Assembly (NCBI GenBank): GCA_026120185.1 | Contig: JANUWF010003367.1 | Location: 434,001-498,000, forward strand | Length of the DNA: 64,000 nucleotides | Origin: Voacanga thouarsii | Lineage: Eukaryota; Streptophyta; Magnoliopsida; Gentianales; Apocynaceae | Direction: 5' to 3' | The notes under the pieces: generated by a model | What the model was told of the DNA's origin: nothing | Databases searched by the model: none | What the model saw: the letters and a program-made list of their open reading frames with translations, nothing else | Position numbers and translations under genes: made by a program | Part shown: positions 11,701 through 24,399 of the stretch, in pieces | Position numbering within the stretch: position 1 is the stretch's first letter | Layout: every line of letters begins with the position of its first letter

Positions 11701-13497
11701 TAGATTAAATTCTTTCTTTTTAAGAAAAATATTAATTCTTTTGAGACAATCTAAAATAGTATTTTATTTTGAAATTAAAAATTCATATTTTTATTTTTAA
11801 ATATCTACGTTTAAAAAAAAAAAAAATTCTTCCAAACTTACACAGCCCCTCTTTCCGAATCAATTATCCGCTAGTCTTATCAGTATACTCTTTGAAGAGT
11901 AAGTTGATACCTTATCAAACAGTCAATAAGAAGTATGTTTAGAGATGAATTAGGCATAACTAACAAAGAGGAAGTGTGACACTTTGTTGATGTTATTCTT
12001 ATTCTCTTTTTTCACCTTTTCCTTTGAGAGAGTCCATAACGTGAAAGCAAAAAATCATGTGCCCAGAAGCAAAAGCAACCACTGCATTTCTATTGGAGTC
12101 TCCAAGCAAGTCCCTAAGTTTCGTTCTTGCTTTTGTTTGTGGAAGGATATTTTGCCCAATCCCAAATATAAAGAGACTTGCAAGCTTCAAGTTAACTGAT
12201 AATCTGAGTATAAATTTTGGCACACAATATGCTCAAATTTTCAAATGGAAGAGACTAATTGTTGGAAGAATTGGGAATTAATCTCTTTTTATAGAAACCA
12301 AGAAAGTAGTTCAATTACTTCCTTTGTAGAATAAAAAGGCGAGTTTAATTGTAACAGTAATACGAATCACACGACACGATACCATTGTATAACATTATGC
12401 AATATTGAATATAGATAAAGGATGCAAGGAACAAAGAACTTCAAGTCAACAGCTAGCTAGCCATGGGTTTTTGTTGGGAATTCTTGTGTTCTTGCAAAGT
12501 GTTGATTATCTCTGTCTTTGTGCATAATATGAAAAACTACAATCAGCATAGACCCACATAATGAATCATGATCAATCAATTATTTATTATTTTCACTAAT
12601 TGCTAGTCGTAATGGTTTCTTTCCAAATGTCCCTTATCAAAATTTTCTATCATAATTTTTCCGGGGTCTGTTTGCCATCATTTGGAAATAGAATAAACAA
12701 AACAAGTAGTAAATCATTCCATTTTACTACTCTCCAAAAGGATTCCCAAACAGTATTGTTTTTGTTTTCATATCATTTATTTTTATCTTCTTTTCACCAC
12801 TTTTCTCTTTCTTCCGGCACCTTCCGACCGCCTCCTCTCTTCCCGCCACCACCACCGGAATCAATCCTCCGAGGCAGTATTGTAGGAGAAGAAGAATCAG
12901 AATCAAAACTCACATTCGAACACAATTCTTGTTTTCTTTAAACATAAAATGAAACTCTGGTCTGGGGTCTAATGCAACATTAAAACACATTATTTGACAA
13001 TATGGATACTCGAAACTCTCTGACTAAGGCAAGAGAATCCTCTCTCTTCGAATCTAGATTTAACTCATAATTATAACAGTTAAAATAAGCGATGTGACTA
13101 AGAAAAACAAGAATTTTTTAGCAGGCATATGGTAAGACAGAAGCATCATTAAAATAAATATATTATTTAACAAAATAAAAAAATAAAATGATTCTTCCTC
13201 CAATGACGTGTGTTGTCGAGTTTACTCCATTAAATCATAGAAGTTTTCAACGGAGTTTCATCTAATTAAGAAGACAACCAACGTTAGCCGGCATCTTTTT
13301 GTGCACTCTCCATCTTGTTTCAAAGCATCCAAGATTTTTCTATTTATGTTGACTAAACTAAAAAGGAACCAAAAAAAAAAAAAAACCACAATTACTTTGA
13401 AGAAAAATAAAACAATTAAAAATGTTTTGATTTTAATATTTTAAATAGTGATTGCAATTACGTGTAGGATTAAGATAACTAAGATTGATTTGAATAA

Positions 13498-13501
<4 letters not shown>

Positions 13502-13531
<30 letters not shown>
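13502..13531. repeat. AT dinucleotide microsatellite
   Basis: An uninterrupted AT tract of about 30 bp in non-coding DNA. Confidence 0.9.
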
Positions 13532-13534
<3 letters not shown>

Positions 13535-16500
13535 TAAATCAGCGTCTGCTTTGGTGTTTCCTTTGATTTGATGTGAATAATTAAAAAAAAAATCAAATTG
13601 TTATTGTTCAACGAGGTTCATTTGAATAATGAAGATAGAACTGATCAAAGAATCTTAGGTGAGAATTATAAGTGAATATATGAATGAAATTTTTGGTTGG
13701 GGTGGGGGGGCGGGGAGAGCTGGGGGTTGTTTTGTCTGAATAGTACGACGTATTGGTTCAAGCCTTGGCTTGCGGTTCATTTGTCCAATTGAGGAGGAAA
13801 GAGAAGGAAATGGCAAGTGGCACACGTGAAGAGTTCTCATGAATTAAGGCATGGGAGATCTCAAGGAAAGGAATTGAATCCCGCTTCTAGATGACTATTC
13901 CGATCTCTAGAGATATTGTGATATTAATTTTTCTCTCTTGTCATTCTTATATATAGTTCAAATTAAAAATTTTACACTAGGAGAAAAGCATATGGTTTTT
14001 TATGTTCAAAACCAAGTGATCGAGATACGTTTTATTATTTCTAAAATTTATCGATCGATATAAACTAGATAAATTCGAAATGTATTTTAATTGATTAATT
14101 TTAATCTAATTTCAATTGAGAGGACAATCAAAACATCTAATTCTTTTCCTTTACGTATTAAGCGAGAGAGGAAAAAGTTACATTGAGATACTTGTTTTAT
14201 ATTGTAGAAAGATAATGCTCGAGTTTTATGACAAGCTAAAGTTATAAAATCAAATACTCGAGCAAAAATATGTATAATTAAAAGGTAATATTGGTAAAAC
14301 AAGGACTCACAAATTTGACCTTCAAACAACTACCATGATTTGGTGAGGTGTTTGTGTAGCTACAATTAGCTGCAAAAACATGCTTATTGAGCTGCCAATC
14401 TTTGAAACATGATATAGAGCATAGGGCCATGTGATGGGGAAAGCAAAAAGAGAGTGCCAAGCACGTGGTAAGTGGACCTAATATTTATCGTTAGGCCAAA
14501 GTTGCAGAACATGTAAGTTTTGGCTAATGGTGAAGAAGACAAGCAGTACTATCAATAGTACCATTTGTTGTTGCTTTTGCCTTAAATGTTCTATCTGGCA
14601 TTATCATGATTGGCTTCATAAAAAGGTTTGGAAATCCATCCCCAAGTGATGGCCAGTGCATGAAAATTTTGTTGCAAGTTTCCATAATGCTTCAATAGCT
14701 TGTCTCAACAACCACTTGGTAGATGGACCATTTCTATCATGGCTCCATTGTCGGTTACATGATCTTTTAAGGATTCAATTATGTTGCTCATCAAGGGAAA
14801 AGGGCTCAAGATCTTGAGGGCAAAAGATAAATTTTGATATCAACTTTGGTGGTTATGGAGATAGTAAATTAAAGATAGTAATTTTGAAAAAAAGTGATAT
14901 ATTTATTAATTCTTGATTGTTAAAATATATACTTTATCAATTTAGAACTAAGAAAAGCTCTTCTTTCTTTGGTAATAGTTACTTTCTTGGCTCATGAACA
15001 CGAATAGATAGTATATCTATCTCGGATTTTAATGTTTTGTTGATCAGATCATAGATAAATTGTTTCCCTTGAAGGACTTGTAACCACTGTTTTGATCTTC
15101 AGAATCTGTGAACAGAAGAAAACCAAATTTGTGGCTACCACTAATCTGATTCCTTTGCCCATGTCTTATTTGTGAAAGAATAATTCTCTCATGCTTGGAA
15201 AGATGATTCTTCATCTAATCAAGAGGACAATATCAAACACATAAGGCCTGCTTAAGCATCCACTAATCGCATCCCACAAGATAAATAAACAGCCATGAAA
15301 AAGAACCAAACCAAGCTAAGAAGATGACTAATAAAGTGTTTTATATACGTGTAAATAGACTAAGTAACCATCAACAAAGACCCCATCTTCTATGGAACTA
15401 AGAAGGAACCGAATAATGGTGAATTCAAAAAGAAAAGATTCTCAAAAGAATAAAGAAGATAATATTTCAAAATCCCAATTTGAAAAAGTTGGGAAAATAT
15501 GTTAGCAACATAATTTATTGTCTTTTGGTACTATTTGACCAAATCTAATGGTTTTGATGAATACATTTAGCCTCCAAGATATTTCTTTAATCTTAATTTG
15601 AATGTTTTATTAATTACAGAGATTAATGGTGAAACTTGTAAATTAGTACAATTTGTATCTCTTAAATACAGGAAGTTAATATGTTTATTTTAGAAAAATA
15701 TATATTTATTTCTTTATGTCTTATAAAAAAATTTAGATCTTCAATTTTAGACCCAAAAAAAAGTATATTTTTACCTGTAATACTTTTTTTTTTTAATTTT
15801 GAATATTTTGTTTTACACGACAACAACTGCTTTCTCTTTTTAGGTCACAGTTCATATATGAATCAAGAAAAGATGGATATGAAAGCCATGATTAAGGCAT
15901 CAAAGAGATTTCCCACCATCCACCATTATATTAAAGTGGCAATAGCTGTCAGCTCATGACCACTTTAGGGTTTTTGATAACATGCACTAACAAGTCATTA
16001 GTCATGTACCATGAAATTGCCTCCCAAAAAAAGGTCAAATTACTTATAATGAGAAAAGAAATAGCTAGAAAATTTGAAGCAAATGGAACTCAAAGTTGCA
16101 AAGCCATTGGTAGATGAAGATTTTTGAAGGATTTCATTTCTAACCAAAATTGACACACAAAGTGTTGGAGGGTCTCAATAATAGAAAATCATGCTTTGAA
16201 AAGAAAGACAGCAAACACTTTTAGATGTTCACAAGTTGGAGGGCTTTGGGATATGGAGGTTGTTTGGTTTTCTTATCAAAGTGTGTTTTATTTATCAACT
16301 AAGTGTGCACTTTTTGAGTTAGATAAGTTTTCTTTGTGTCAATTAATGGACACAAATTGTTTGCTTTCTATGTCAAAAGCAAACTCATTTGGGGTTCCCT
16401 TTTTCCCAAGCATTTCCATATGACAACATAATCCCTATACAAAGAGGTGACATTTATTGTTAAATTTTGAATGAACCAATGTTTGCCATGGTTCCCAAAA

Positions 16501-16596
16501 TCGAAAAAATCTCTTGATTTGATCTTTTAATATTTTGCGCTATAAAAATTAAATATTAATATTCTAATCTCTGTTGTACTTATGTACTATAAGTCG

Positions 16597-16668
16597 TAAT
16601 CTTCTATAATAAAAAAATGTAGAAACTCGAGATAATCTTCTATAATAAAAAAATGTAGAAACTCGAGA
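16597..16668. repeat. 36-bp tandem duplication
   Basis: Two adjacent copies of a unit beginning TAATCTTCTATAATAAAAAA and ending in AACTCGAGA, identical by eye. Confidence 0.88.
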
Positions 16669-16999
16669 TGTACTAATTTAATAAAGATAATCTTGTAAAC
16701 GAATAAAAAAAAATTATATACCTTACAATTTGAAGAGTTTTTTTATTGTTATTAATAATTATCTCTCACTTGGTAAGAAAAAATATTTTTACAAACCTTT
16801 TGTTTGAAACCTCTCGAAGAGTATCAAATTGCTCTTTGTTAAATTTTATGGTCATTTGATCATTTGATATTCCTACGATTATTAATTCCTCGATTTGTAA
16901 TTAAATGTTAAATTTTTATTTTCAAATATTCTAAAATAAATCTCGTTTTTGAGGTGGATTTACTTATGACCCATTAATTCAAAAACAATATAAAAATAA

Positions 17000-19900
17000 T
17001 TATTTAACTCCTAACTCAAAAGTTTAAATATTTGATCAATGATTCTTGCATGCCGATGCATTCTAAATTTACCCTTTTCAAACCGAAAACACTAATTAAT
17101 GATCGGAAGATTAAAGGAAATATGCAAAAATACGTCACGGAGCAAGAAAGAATGGGAATTCTGGGAAGAATAAGCACAAACTGATCAGATGAAACAATGC
17201 GTCCAGTCATTGTTCCACTTGTGTTCAGAGGATAATGGTTAATATAACTAAGAATAAATAAAGCACAAGACTTTCCTTTCCATGTCTGCTGTAAAGGGTT
17301 TGATATTCTGCTTTCAAAGGATAATGTTTTCCATTTTCTTTCTGCCAAGAATACACTTTTTTTTGACAGCCATGATTGTGCACTTCTATTTATAACTAAA
17401 AAGAATGATTCTTGATTAGGATAAGCATTTTGGTTTAGGCCTAAAGATGAAATCAATTCTCCTTTTTTCTTTTTTTTTTTTCTCTCTATATAGTAGGAGC
17501 ATTAGAGGACGAGAATGCGAATATTACTCAAAAATATACCATTTAGTATGCAATACTTTTTAACTATCTGAGTGACCACCTTGTTGCAGAAGTTCTTGTT
17601 CATGAATATGTGCTTATAAAGATACGCGAACATACTCAACTCTTTTCCACAGGCATGTTCTAACTAGAGCTGCATAAGTAAAAGAAAATTCTTGTAAAAT
17701 CATTTAAGTGATTAAGAGAAAGAAATAGAAGTATGCTTGTTATAGAACTTCTATTACCCCGTCACCTTATACAGCATAACTCCTCTCTGGTTAGATTCTC
17801 CATCTCAGTTTATCGTCTCTTTCTTCTTCTGTATCTTCTCACTGTATAGATTTTACTTACTGTATTTCCTAAAGAATGTGCAAGCAGAGTTGACAAAGTA
17901 GGGAAACTTGAAGGGCAAATTTTGTTTTTCCTAATGCCTTGTTCACTAAACCAGATATCAGCTAGGGGGTAGAACTCAGATAACAAGCTTTGAGTCGAAC
18001 CTGGTGCTTCCCAAGAGGCTTGTCATTCAAGTAGCAATTCATTCATTTTTCAATAGAATGTTTCTGAATGTGAAGTGAAATCAAAGACTGGATATCCCAT
18101 TCCCTCAAAACTGTCAGCCATGCAAAAGGGCAAGAAAAAGCTTCCCTTTGCATTCTCTTTGTTGAGAAGGGGGGAAAAATATACCAGAACATTAACCATG
18201 TTCTGTTTTTCAATCAAAGGCAAAGCATATATGCGGATGTTGATCCAACATAAAAGAATGCTGGACCAGATTGCACCATCTTTTGTAGCCTTCGAAACCT
18301 ATTCCTAGGTGTAAAGCCCCCAGCCAGAACACATCAAGTATTTGTTTCTACATTTTACAATAATACGACCTTTGAACTCTCTGCCAACAGAAAACAAGAA
18401 TATAGAACCCCCCTTATGCCAACAAGAAAACAGGAATACATATTGTATAAATACCACAGAACAGGAAATTGCCACATACGCATGGAAGAATCACAATATT
18501 TGAGATATGTAGTTTTATTCCTTCTCTATGAAAAATTCAGACCCCTAACAGCAAAAACCTCACTAAACCCACAGATATGGAGAATATCCCAGGCTTTATT
18601 TTGGTCGCAGATGCCAATAAATTTCTAAATGAGCATAAATACAAAGAGCTGAAGTTTCAAATGGTCAAATCTAGAAACTCAGCCGAATATTGTGTACCGT
18701 GGTACTACTAGTAAAAGCTAAGGTATGCCATATGATACATTGTTATCAAAACCAACTATGCACAATCATCAAAAGAGTTAAAATGGAGATTGATACTACT
18801 AGAACTGGTAAAAGAAAAAGGTACAATCCTTTGATGAATACAAGTACAATAGCAATTCAGTTTGCTTTTAAAGTGTATGTTATTCAAAGTAACTTAACAG
18901 ATTAGACACAAGTCTATTTAAGATGGCAGATCTTTTAGTACAATGTTATTTTGCTTCAATTTAGAATGGCTATGGTCTCCTTTTTATTCTAATCTTTCTC
19001 TACATTCATAAGTCTTTTCCCAGACTACATACAAAGTTCCCTTGACAGCATAATGCAGTTGGCTCTTTCTGAAGGTACAGACAGTACTAAATATCAATAG
19101 GGATGGCTGTCAGGTCAAAAGTTAAGCCACAGATAAATTAACCATCACAATTCAATGTACACGTGATAGAATGACATTTCCTTCATAAGATGCACCTCTC
19201 TCAGTTTCCCTCTTGCTGCCTTCCATCACTCTCTTTGCATTTCCTCCAGCACTTCAGAGACAAAACCCTTGGAAAATAGAAACTACATCTTATGTTTGTG
19301 TATCAAAAACCTACAATTTTCACGGACATATATTGGGTTTTCTGACATGTTTGACTCCCAACCAAAATACACAAAGTGCAAGGAGCCCTGAAGTCTCTTG
19401 TCTCCTACAAGTTCTGATAGTGAACACCTACAAATTCTGTCATGATAGTTTCCAACCCAATCTAATATTAAAATCCATCCACATCTACATCCAAACCCAC
19501 TATATTACCACCTTCTATGTTACTTATCTCTCTTGGAAGCGTTTAAGGTAAGTTATAATTGCATCAGAAAAACATTGAGAGTGTCTTTTTTTTTTTTTTT
19601 TGGTGTTGCAAAAATCCGTCTAATGTGCTGCGATGACTAGTTCACTAGAAATGTAAGGCAGAGGTGCAACTCAAAAGCATTGAGAATTATATGCAGCAGA
19701 ATTTAACAGAGTGGAAAATCTCCAGCCAAGACCAATGTAATCCACATATGCAAACATCTAAAACTCCTGAATTAAGTAGAAACACAGAAACTTGACACAG
19801 GAAGTATCCAGCGAACCAGCAATTTGAGAAAAAAACATAAAAAATGAATAGATAAAGATAACACAAATGAAAAATCATCCATATGTAGACCAACATGCAC

Positions 19901-21040
19901 ACTTGCACTCAGTTATATCAAGATTATATACTTCTCTCCATGAGAGTGAAGTTCAGGGTTTCATGATACTAGTTACGTTGGAATGAAAGCATATGCCAGT
20001 TATGTCTAAAAACACATTAGCCCTGAACAAAGCAAATGTACGCATTTGCCACACACAAAGCAAAAACCTTTTTACTAGGGTGCTTTAGTTCAAACAGAAT
20101 CTTGACTAATCCATTACATAAAATTCTATCTATGTGTTAATGACAATTTCTTCACTACGAAGTGAATCTCTTATTGGAAGATGAGCCCATGTTCAACCAA
20201 TGTAAACATGTGAAAGAAACTTTAGATTTTGGCCGTTTCAAATTATGTGATCAATAGCATGTACAATATATACAAAGAATGTCTAAATAGAGTCAGCATT
20301 CTAGACGTATCTAACACCAACAAGTCATAGGATTGAGAGCGCTCTGCTAGAAATATTACTATCCACCTTATAAATACTAGTTACCCAAGGACCCTGGTAT
20401 GTCCCAAAAATCAAAGGCAATGAAATTGCTCACTCCTATAGTTGACATAATTACAATGGCTTCCACTAATCAGATCATATGACTAGTAACTGAAACAAAT
20501 ATAGGACTATAACTTCTAAGTCAAAGATGATTCATCAAACAAAACCAGCTCACCAAAATAAAAATGAGGTTCAGTAAAGATGTAAATAACTTCAAGAGGA
20601 AAAGCTCAATTTGTAGCCCATCAATTCCAACAATAAATGTATCCAGTACATGTGCCATGTTCCCAGAGAACAACTTTGCATACTTATTTTCTCCCCTCAA
20701 AGACAATGCCAAGAAAATTAAGGATTATAAAAACTCAAAGAACTAAATTCTATGATTTTTTTTTTTTTAAAGAAAATCTCCAAGCAAACACTATTGAAAA
20801 CCCTACCAATGTATTGCTCCTTAAGGTTATTAAAACTATCTCTTTGCCTGTGTTAATGAAAATGGGGGAAGACAATTTGATGGAAAGAAAATATAGATAG
20901 AAATTGAAAAGAAAAAAAAATGTACTCAAGACCTCTTTCCAAAGAAAACATTTTGTGAATCTTGAGTATAATATGGCTAATCCTCCCTATCCTTCCTCCC
21001 CCCACTCAGAAGGGAAAAATAAGATTAAAAAGAGTTGGGA
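17000..21040. other. Less AT-rich, repeat-poor stretch 3' of the F-box gene
   Basis: Compared with the AT-rich DNA elsewhere, this 4 kb is less AT-rich and I recognised no MITE in it. Its texture resembles the introns of the cyclophilin gene. No open frame has a recognisable domain; the longest (146 codons, minus strand, 17016-17456) is not familiar. It could hold a 3' untranslated extension of the F-box gene, a non-coding transcript or a decayed gene. A possible donor (TTATGG then GTAATT, minus strand, intron from 21048) lies about 90 bp after the F-box stop codon. This is inference only. Confidence 0.35.
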
Positions 21041-21139
21041 TAAATTACCCATAAGCAAGAATCTTGTGCCATTGAACAATCTTGTATCTGTTAGCAAAGG
21101 CACCATTATAGTACAGATAGTGCCACAGAATCCAACTCT

Positions 21140-22477
21140 TCAGCATCCCATCACAGCACAATTATAAACAAAACTTCCAGATTGCTTTCGACCAAGCAAG
21201 TTCCATTGTGGTGGCCCATCACTTGGAGCCCATGAATTGACTTCAATAAAGCCTTCACCCACCGTCCTAGGTCCACCAATTACAATAAGCTTGTCACCAC
21301 ATGCCCTAAATGCCAAGCCCCAGCCATTCATTGAATTTGCTCGTTCAGGCAATCTTCCAACGGTAAACCATGCTCTATTAATTTTGTCATATTTTCTCAC
21401 CTCCATGTCAGCATAATCAGCAGCATACAATTCGTTATTTACAACAGCAACCAATGGTGGTGCTTCGGATGTAGCAGGTGTCTCAACTTCCCTAGCTGCA
21501 CCAGTTCGCACAGGGGACATATTAGGAATTTCCACCCAAGTTCTTGTTTCCAAATCATATTCCTCTCCACATGTGAGAAGCTTTGATTCACTTCCTCCAA
21601 TACCTCCAATCACATAAAACTTTCCATCCATAAAAACCGCGGAACACATTTTTCGAGGTTTATTCATACTTGGAAGTGTACTCCAGGTTCGCATTTCTGA
21701 ATTATACAGCTCAGCAGAATTAAGTATGCTCCCTTGCGAATCGCAACCACCAGCTAAAATTGCAATCTCCCCAAGGCTGGCAGATCCAAACAAACACCTA
21801 GGTGCATTCATCCTCATTCCAGATGACCATGCATTTGTCAATAAACTGTAACTATAAATGACATGAGACATTACTTCTTTCCCAAACACAAGAAGCTCAG
21901 TGCCAACAGCCAGAGATTCCTTGTCTGAAAACACAAAGCATTCGTTGGGATTCATTGTTGGTAAACGCATCCAACGGCGACGAGAAGGGTCAAATGCTTC
22001 CCATTCAAGCAGCTGGCAGGAAAAATAAACCCAGTGCTCAATCACATGATTCTGCCGCCTCAATCTATAAAGTTCGCCACTTCTAATAAGTGAGCGAAAA
22101 CTCCTGTTCAAAGATGCAATAGCACCATAGTCTGACCTTGAACAATGAATAAGACAGCTAATAGAGTTGTCTCGGCCAATGGCATGAATGAGGGAACTGG
22201 TATCAGAATTATCCCCAGCATGACGGCGATTAGTGGATTGGTTTGCTTGGGACATAGAAGTGCTCCCAAGAGTTAGCGCTGTCTCTGATCTTTCTCTAGT
22301 ATCTGATTGCTTGGGCAACTTTGTTACTACTGCTTCCTTGTCATCATTTTCCAATGGTCGCTTCCCATGCTGAACATCAATCTTTTCCAGCCTGTAGTTC
22401 ATGCAAGTCCAGTTACCTTCTCGCTCGCAGGTTCTCGGATAATCCCTGGAAACCAAGCAAGACCTGTCTTCCAACAT
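21140..22477 (-). CDS. F-box/kelch-repeat protein, SKIP11 type
   Basis: An intronless coding region of 445 residues. The start is the ATG at 22477-22475 (protein begins MLEDRSCLVSRDYP); the frame extends five codons further only to a TTG. In order: a polar N-terminal region (1-90), an F-box-like segment at about 95-140 (SSLIHAIGRDNSISCLIHCS, then LNRSFRSLI), and kelch repeats from about 175 to 410 with paired glycines and spaced Trp (FGSASLGEIAILAGGC, FYVIGGIGG, KLIVIGGPR). It ends in FVYNCAVMGC. F-box proteins of this family bind SKP1/ASK adaptors in SCF ubiquitin ligases, and the kelch propeller recruits the substrate; the substrate here is unknown. I am confident of the family. The closest Arabidopsis relatives, from memory, are SKIP11 and At1g26930/At1g74510. 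I leave the symbol empty because the paralogue cannot be decided by eye. Confidence 0.95.
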   Translation of the reverse strand: MLEDRSCLVSRDYPRTCEREGNWTCMNYRLEKIDVQHGKRPLENDDKEAVVTKLPKQSDTRERSETALTLGSTSMSQANQSTNRRHAGDNSDTSSLIHAIGRDNSISCLIHCSRSDYGAIASLNRSFRSLIRSGELYRLRRQNHVIEHWVYFSCQLLEWEAFDPSRRRWMRLPTMNPNECFVFSDKESLAVGTELLVFGKEVMSHVIYSYSLLTNAWSSGMRMNAPRCLFGSASLGEIAILAGGCDSQGSILNSAELYNSEMRTWSTLPSMNKPRKMCSAVFMDGKFYVIGGIGGSESKLLTCGEEYDLETRTWVEIPNMSPVRTGAAREVETPATSEAPPLVAVVNNELYAADYADMEVRKYDKINRAWFTVGRLPERANSMNGWGLAFRACGDKLIVIGGPRTVGEGFIEVNSWAPSDGPPQWNLLGRKQSGSFVYNCAVMGC

Positions 22478-22567
22478 GTCTTCCAGATTCAACCTGAAAA
22501 GAAGAACAGCTTTAAGGACCTTTATTGATCCAACGGTCCTCCTTTCGTCGTCAGCAGGCTGAATCCA

Positions 22568-23346
22568 CTGCAGAAAAACAGTAACCGCACCCCCAAAAAT
22601 TCCGTAAAAAAAAGCTTGTCAAAGAAAGAGAAATCAAAGATTATCCAATACGCTGAAAAAAAAGGTGCTCTACTGAGATAACTCAAATGGAAATGCTAAG
22701 CCTAAAGAAGTTGTTCATGATCAAATTTCAAATGAAAAATGATAGAAGATCAAGTGTCATATTAAAAGTGATTAAAAAAATCCCGGTAAGTCCAAAGAAA
22801 AATATTCAACAAATATAACCAATTCCAGTAACGCAAACATTGAAGATTGGAAACACAAAGCTCGGGCTTACGACTCTATCTATAACGGCAGCTAATCCAA
22901 GCTCACTAAGAACTATGCAGCGATATAAGGAAGAATGAATAGAAATCAAATCCTCAAATCAGTATTACGAAGCTATGAGCTCAGAAGACAGGAACAATCA
23001 GATTTGTAAACAATTGGAGCAACCCAGAATAAAAATCATCAGCAAAACCACATCGTTTGATCAAATGAGGATATCAAATTCATCAAAGAGCAAACTTTGC
23101 CAACCTCAGATCTCCCAAATTCAGATCAGATAAAACCCAGAAATCAAAACGTTCCAAAATACAATCAATCAAGATCAAAATTTAATCTTGCATTGCTTTC
23201 AATAAAGCTAATTAATTAGATCTATTCATGCTGCAGTTCCAAAAAAACAAATATACACTGCAATAAATATCAAAATGAAAGATAAACAAAAAGCGCGAAG
23301 ATAAAAAAGAGGGGAAAAAAGAGTAATTAACTAGTTAGGAACTTAC
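22568..23346 (-). other. Predicted 5' leader intron of the F-box gene
   Basis: On the minus strand a strong donor (ATCC then GTAAGTTCC, intron from 23346) and an acceptor (TTTTCTGCAG, exon from 22567) define a 779-bp intron just upstream of the coding region. A second good acceptor follows a pyrimidine-rich tract (CTGTTCTTCTTTTCAG, exon from 22496), 19 bp before the ATG. The leader may therefore be spliced in two ways. Leader introns are common in this family. Confidence 0.65.
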
Positions 23347-23381
23347 GGATTGGATAAGCAGAAAGAGAGGGAAGGACTTGA

Positions 23382-23560
23382 TTGGAATTATGTGAATACA
23401 GCAACAATCCCCCTTCTCTCTCCCTCTCTCTCTCGCCCTCCCTCTCTCTATATGTATTTGTTAGCAAGAAACTGTGTCTGTTTTATTTTATCTCCGGTCT
23501 AAAACTCTCTTTCTCTCTCTCTCTCTGTCTCTCTCTCTGTGTATACATATATATGTGTAT
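23382..23560. repeat. CT/GA-rich low-complexity tract in the F-box gene leader
   Basis: Several runs of CTCTCT (GAGAGA on the gene's strand) at about 23416-23455 and 23508-23540, followed by TATATGTGTATA-type sequence. GA-rich leaders are frequent in plant genes. The reading frames through it encode Arg-Glu repeats and are not real proteins on that evidence alone. Confidence 0.75.
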
Positions 23561-23705
23561 ATATCTCTTTATGTATATGAGATGGATTATCTCTATATAT
23601 GCAAAGTGCAGTTTGAGTTCTTGGCCTTCTGGTTTGGCTTTCTCTGGAGACTGATTCTCTCTGCAAATCAAAGCAGCAGCTTTGGCTTAGTAGGCTTTGG
23701 GGCAT
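23499..23705 (-). promoter_or_regulatory. Candidate upstream ORF in the F-box gene leader
   Basis: A 68-codon frame starts at an ATG (23705-23703), about 60 bp after the expected transcription start and before the leader intron. Its C-terminal half is encoded by the GA microsatellite. If transcription starts where the TATA box predicts, ribosomes would meet this ATG first, which could lower translation of the F-box protein. The peptide itself shows no recognised features. Confidence 0.35.
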
Positions 23706-23794
23706 AATCTTGCTCTTTGGAGCATCTCTCTTTATCTTTCTCTCTCCCCTCTCTCGCTCAATTCCTTTTATTTTTTAGTGTGGAGACAGAGAGT

Positions 23795-23804
23795 ACTATT
23801 TATA
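23795..23804 (-). promoter_or_regulatory. TATA box of the F-box gene
   Basis: TATAAATAGT on the minus strand, a near-perfect plant TATA box. A start near 23765 would give a first leader exon of about 420 nt (down to the donor at 23346). Confidence 0.7.
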
Positions 23805-24160
23805 TTAATTTTTAGTTAGCTAAAAATACCTGTAAAAATTAAAAAGTTTCTGATTTTTTAAACATGAAAATGGAATTATAGATACATAACTGTGTAAGTA
23901 TATATATCTATTTTTTCTTTCCAAAAACATCCCTTTAGTAGGGAAAAAATCATGTTGCCAAATATAATACTATATTTATAGTGATCCTTTTGTGTTTATT
24001 ATTGATTTTGGTTTTGGTCGTCTTTTTCTTTTTCTTTTTTTTTAAATTTTTGTAGGAAGAGAAGTGGGGTGACGGTGGGTCCCACGACAGCCTAAGGATA
24101 TTGGAAAGCATTTGCTTTGCGGTGGGTTAGGTAACCGGATACCGGAGATAGACGGCGGCG

Positions 24161-24168
24161 ACACGTGT
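24161..24168. promoter_or_regulatory. G-box ACACGTGT upstream of the F-box gene
   Basis: A palindromic ACACGTGT about 360 bp upstream of the TATA box, in a GC-richer patch (24055-24190). Such motifs are bound by bZIP and bHLH factors in plants; its use here is inferred only. Confidence 0.45.
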
Positions 24169-24277
24169 TTCCGCGTGGGAATAGAAAGTGAAATCAGAAT
24201 AAGTTTGGTTACTGTTATCTTTACGTCTCCGGTCTTTTTCTTTACCTTACCTTTTCTTTTTTTTTTTTTTGACTGTT

Positions 24278-24301
24278 TCTCTCTCTCTCTCTCTCTCTCT
24301 G
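24278..24301. repeat. CT dinucleotide microsatellite
   Basis: A run of CT repeats in the distal promoter region of the F-box gene, preceded by a long T-tract. Confidence 0.85.
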
Positions 24302-24399
24302 TTTGCAAGATTTGTGAAGTACTAATGACAGAGAGCAATAGCAGCAGTCAACGACTCGAGGGAGGGCTGTCAATTTCTCGTTAGAATCATGCCCATGGC

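Larger units (their letters stand above)
11950..16950. other. Intergenic region without a recognised gene
   Basis: Several frames of 60-113 codons occur on both strands, but none shows a recognised domain or a plausible exon structure. I see an AT microsatellite (13502-13531), a G-rich run near 13700, two isolated CACGTG motifs (13823 and 14462) and a 36-bp tandem duplication. I recognise no gene. Confidence 0.5.

Noticed and set aside
11999..12223. Minus-strand frame with a stretch (TKLRDLLGDSN) faintly like a motor-domain segment
   Set aside because: Only a few residues resemble it, the surrounding motifs are missing, and no neighbouring exons are visible.
17016..17456. 146-codon minus-strand frame
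   Set aside because: No recognisable domain and no ordinary ATG-led gene structure. It lies in a repeat-poor stretch, so it is noted as part of that region only.
23483..23671. Minus-strand Arg/Glu-repeat frame overlapping the F-box leader
   Set aside because: It lacks an ATG start and is mostly the GA microsatellite. The separate frame from the ATG at 23705 is kept only as a candidate upstream ORF.
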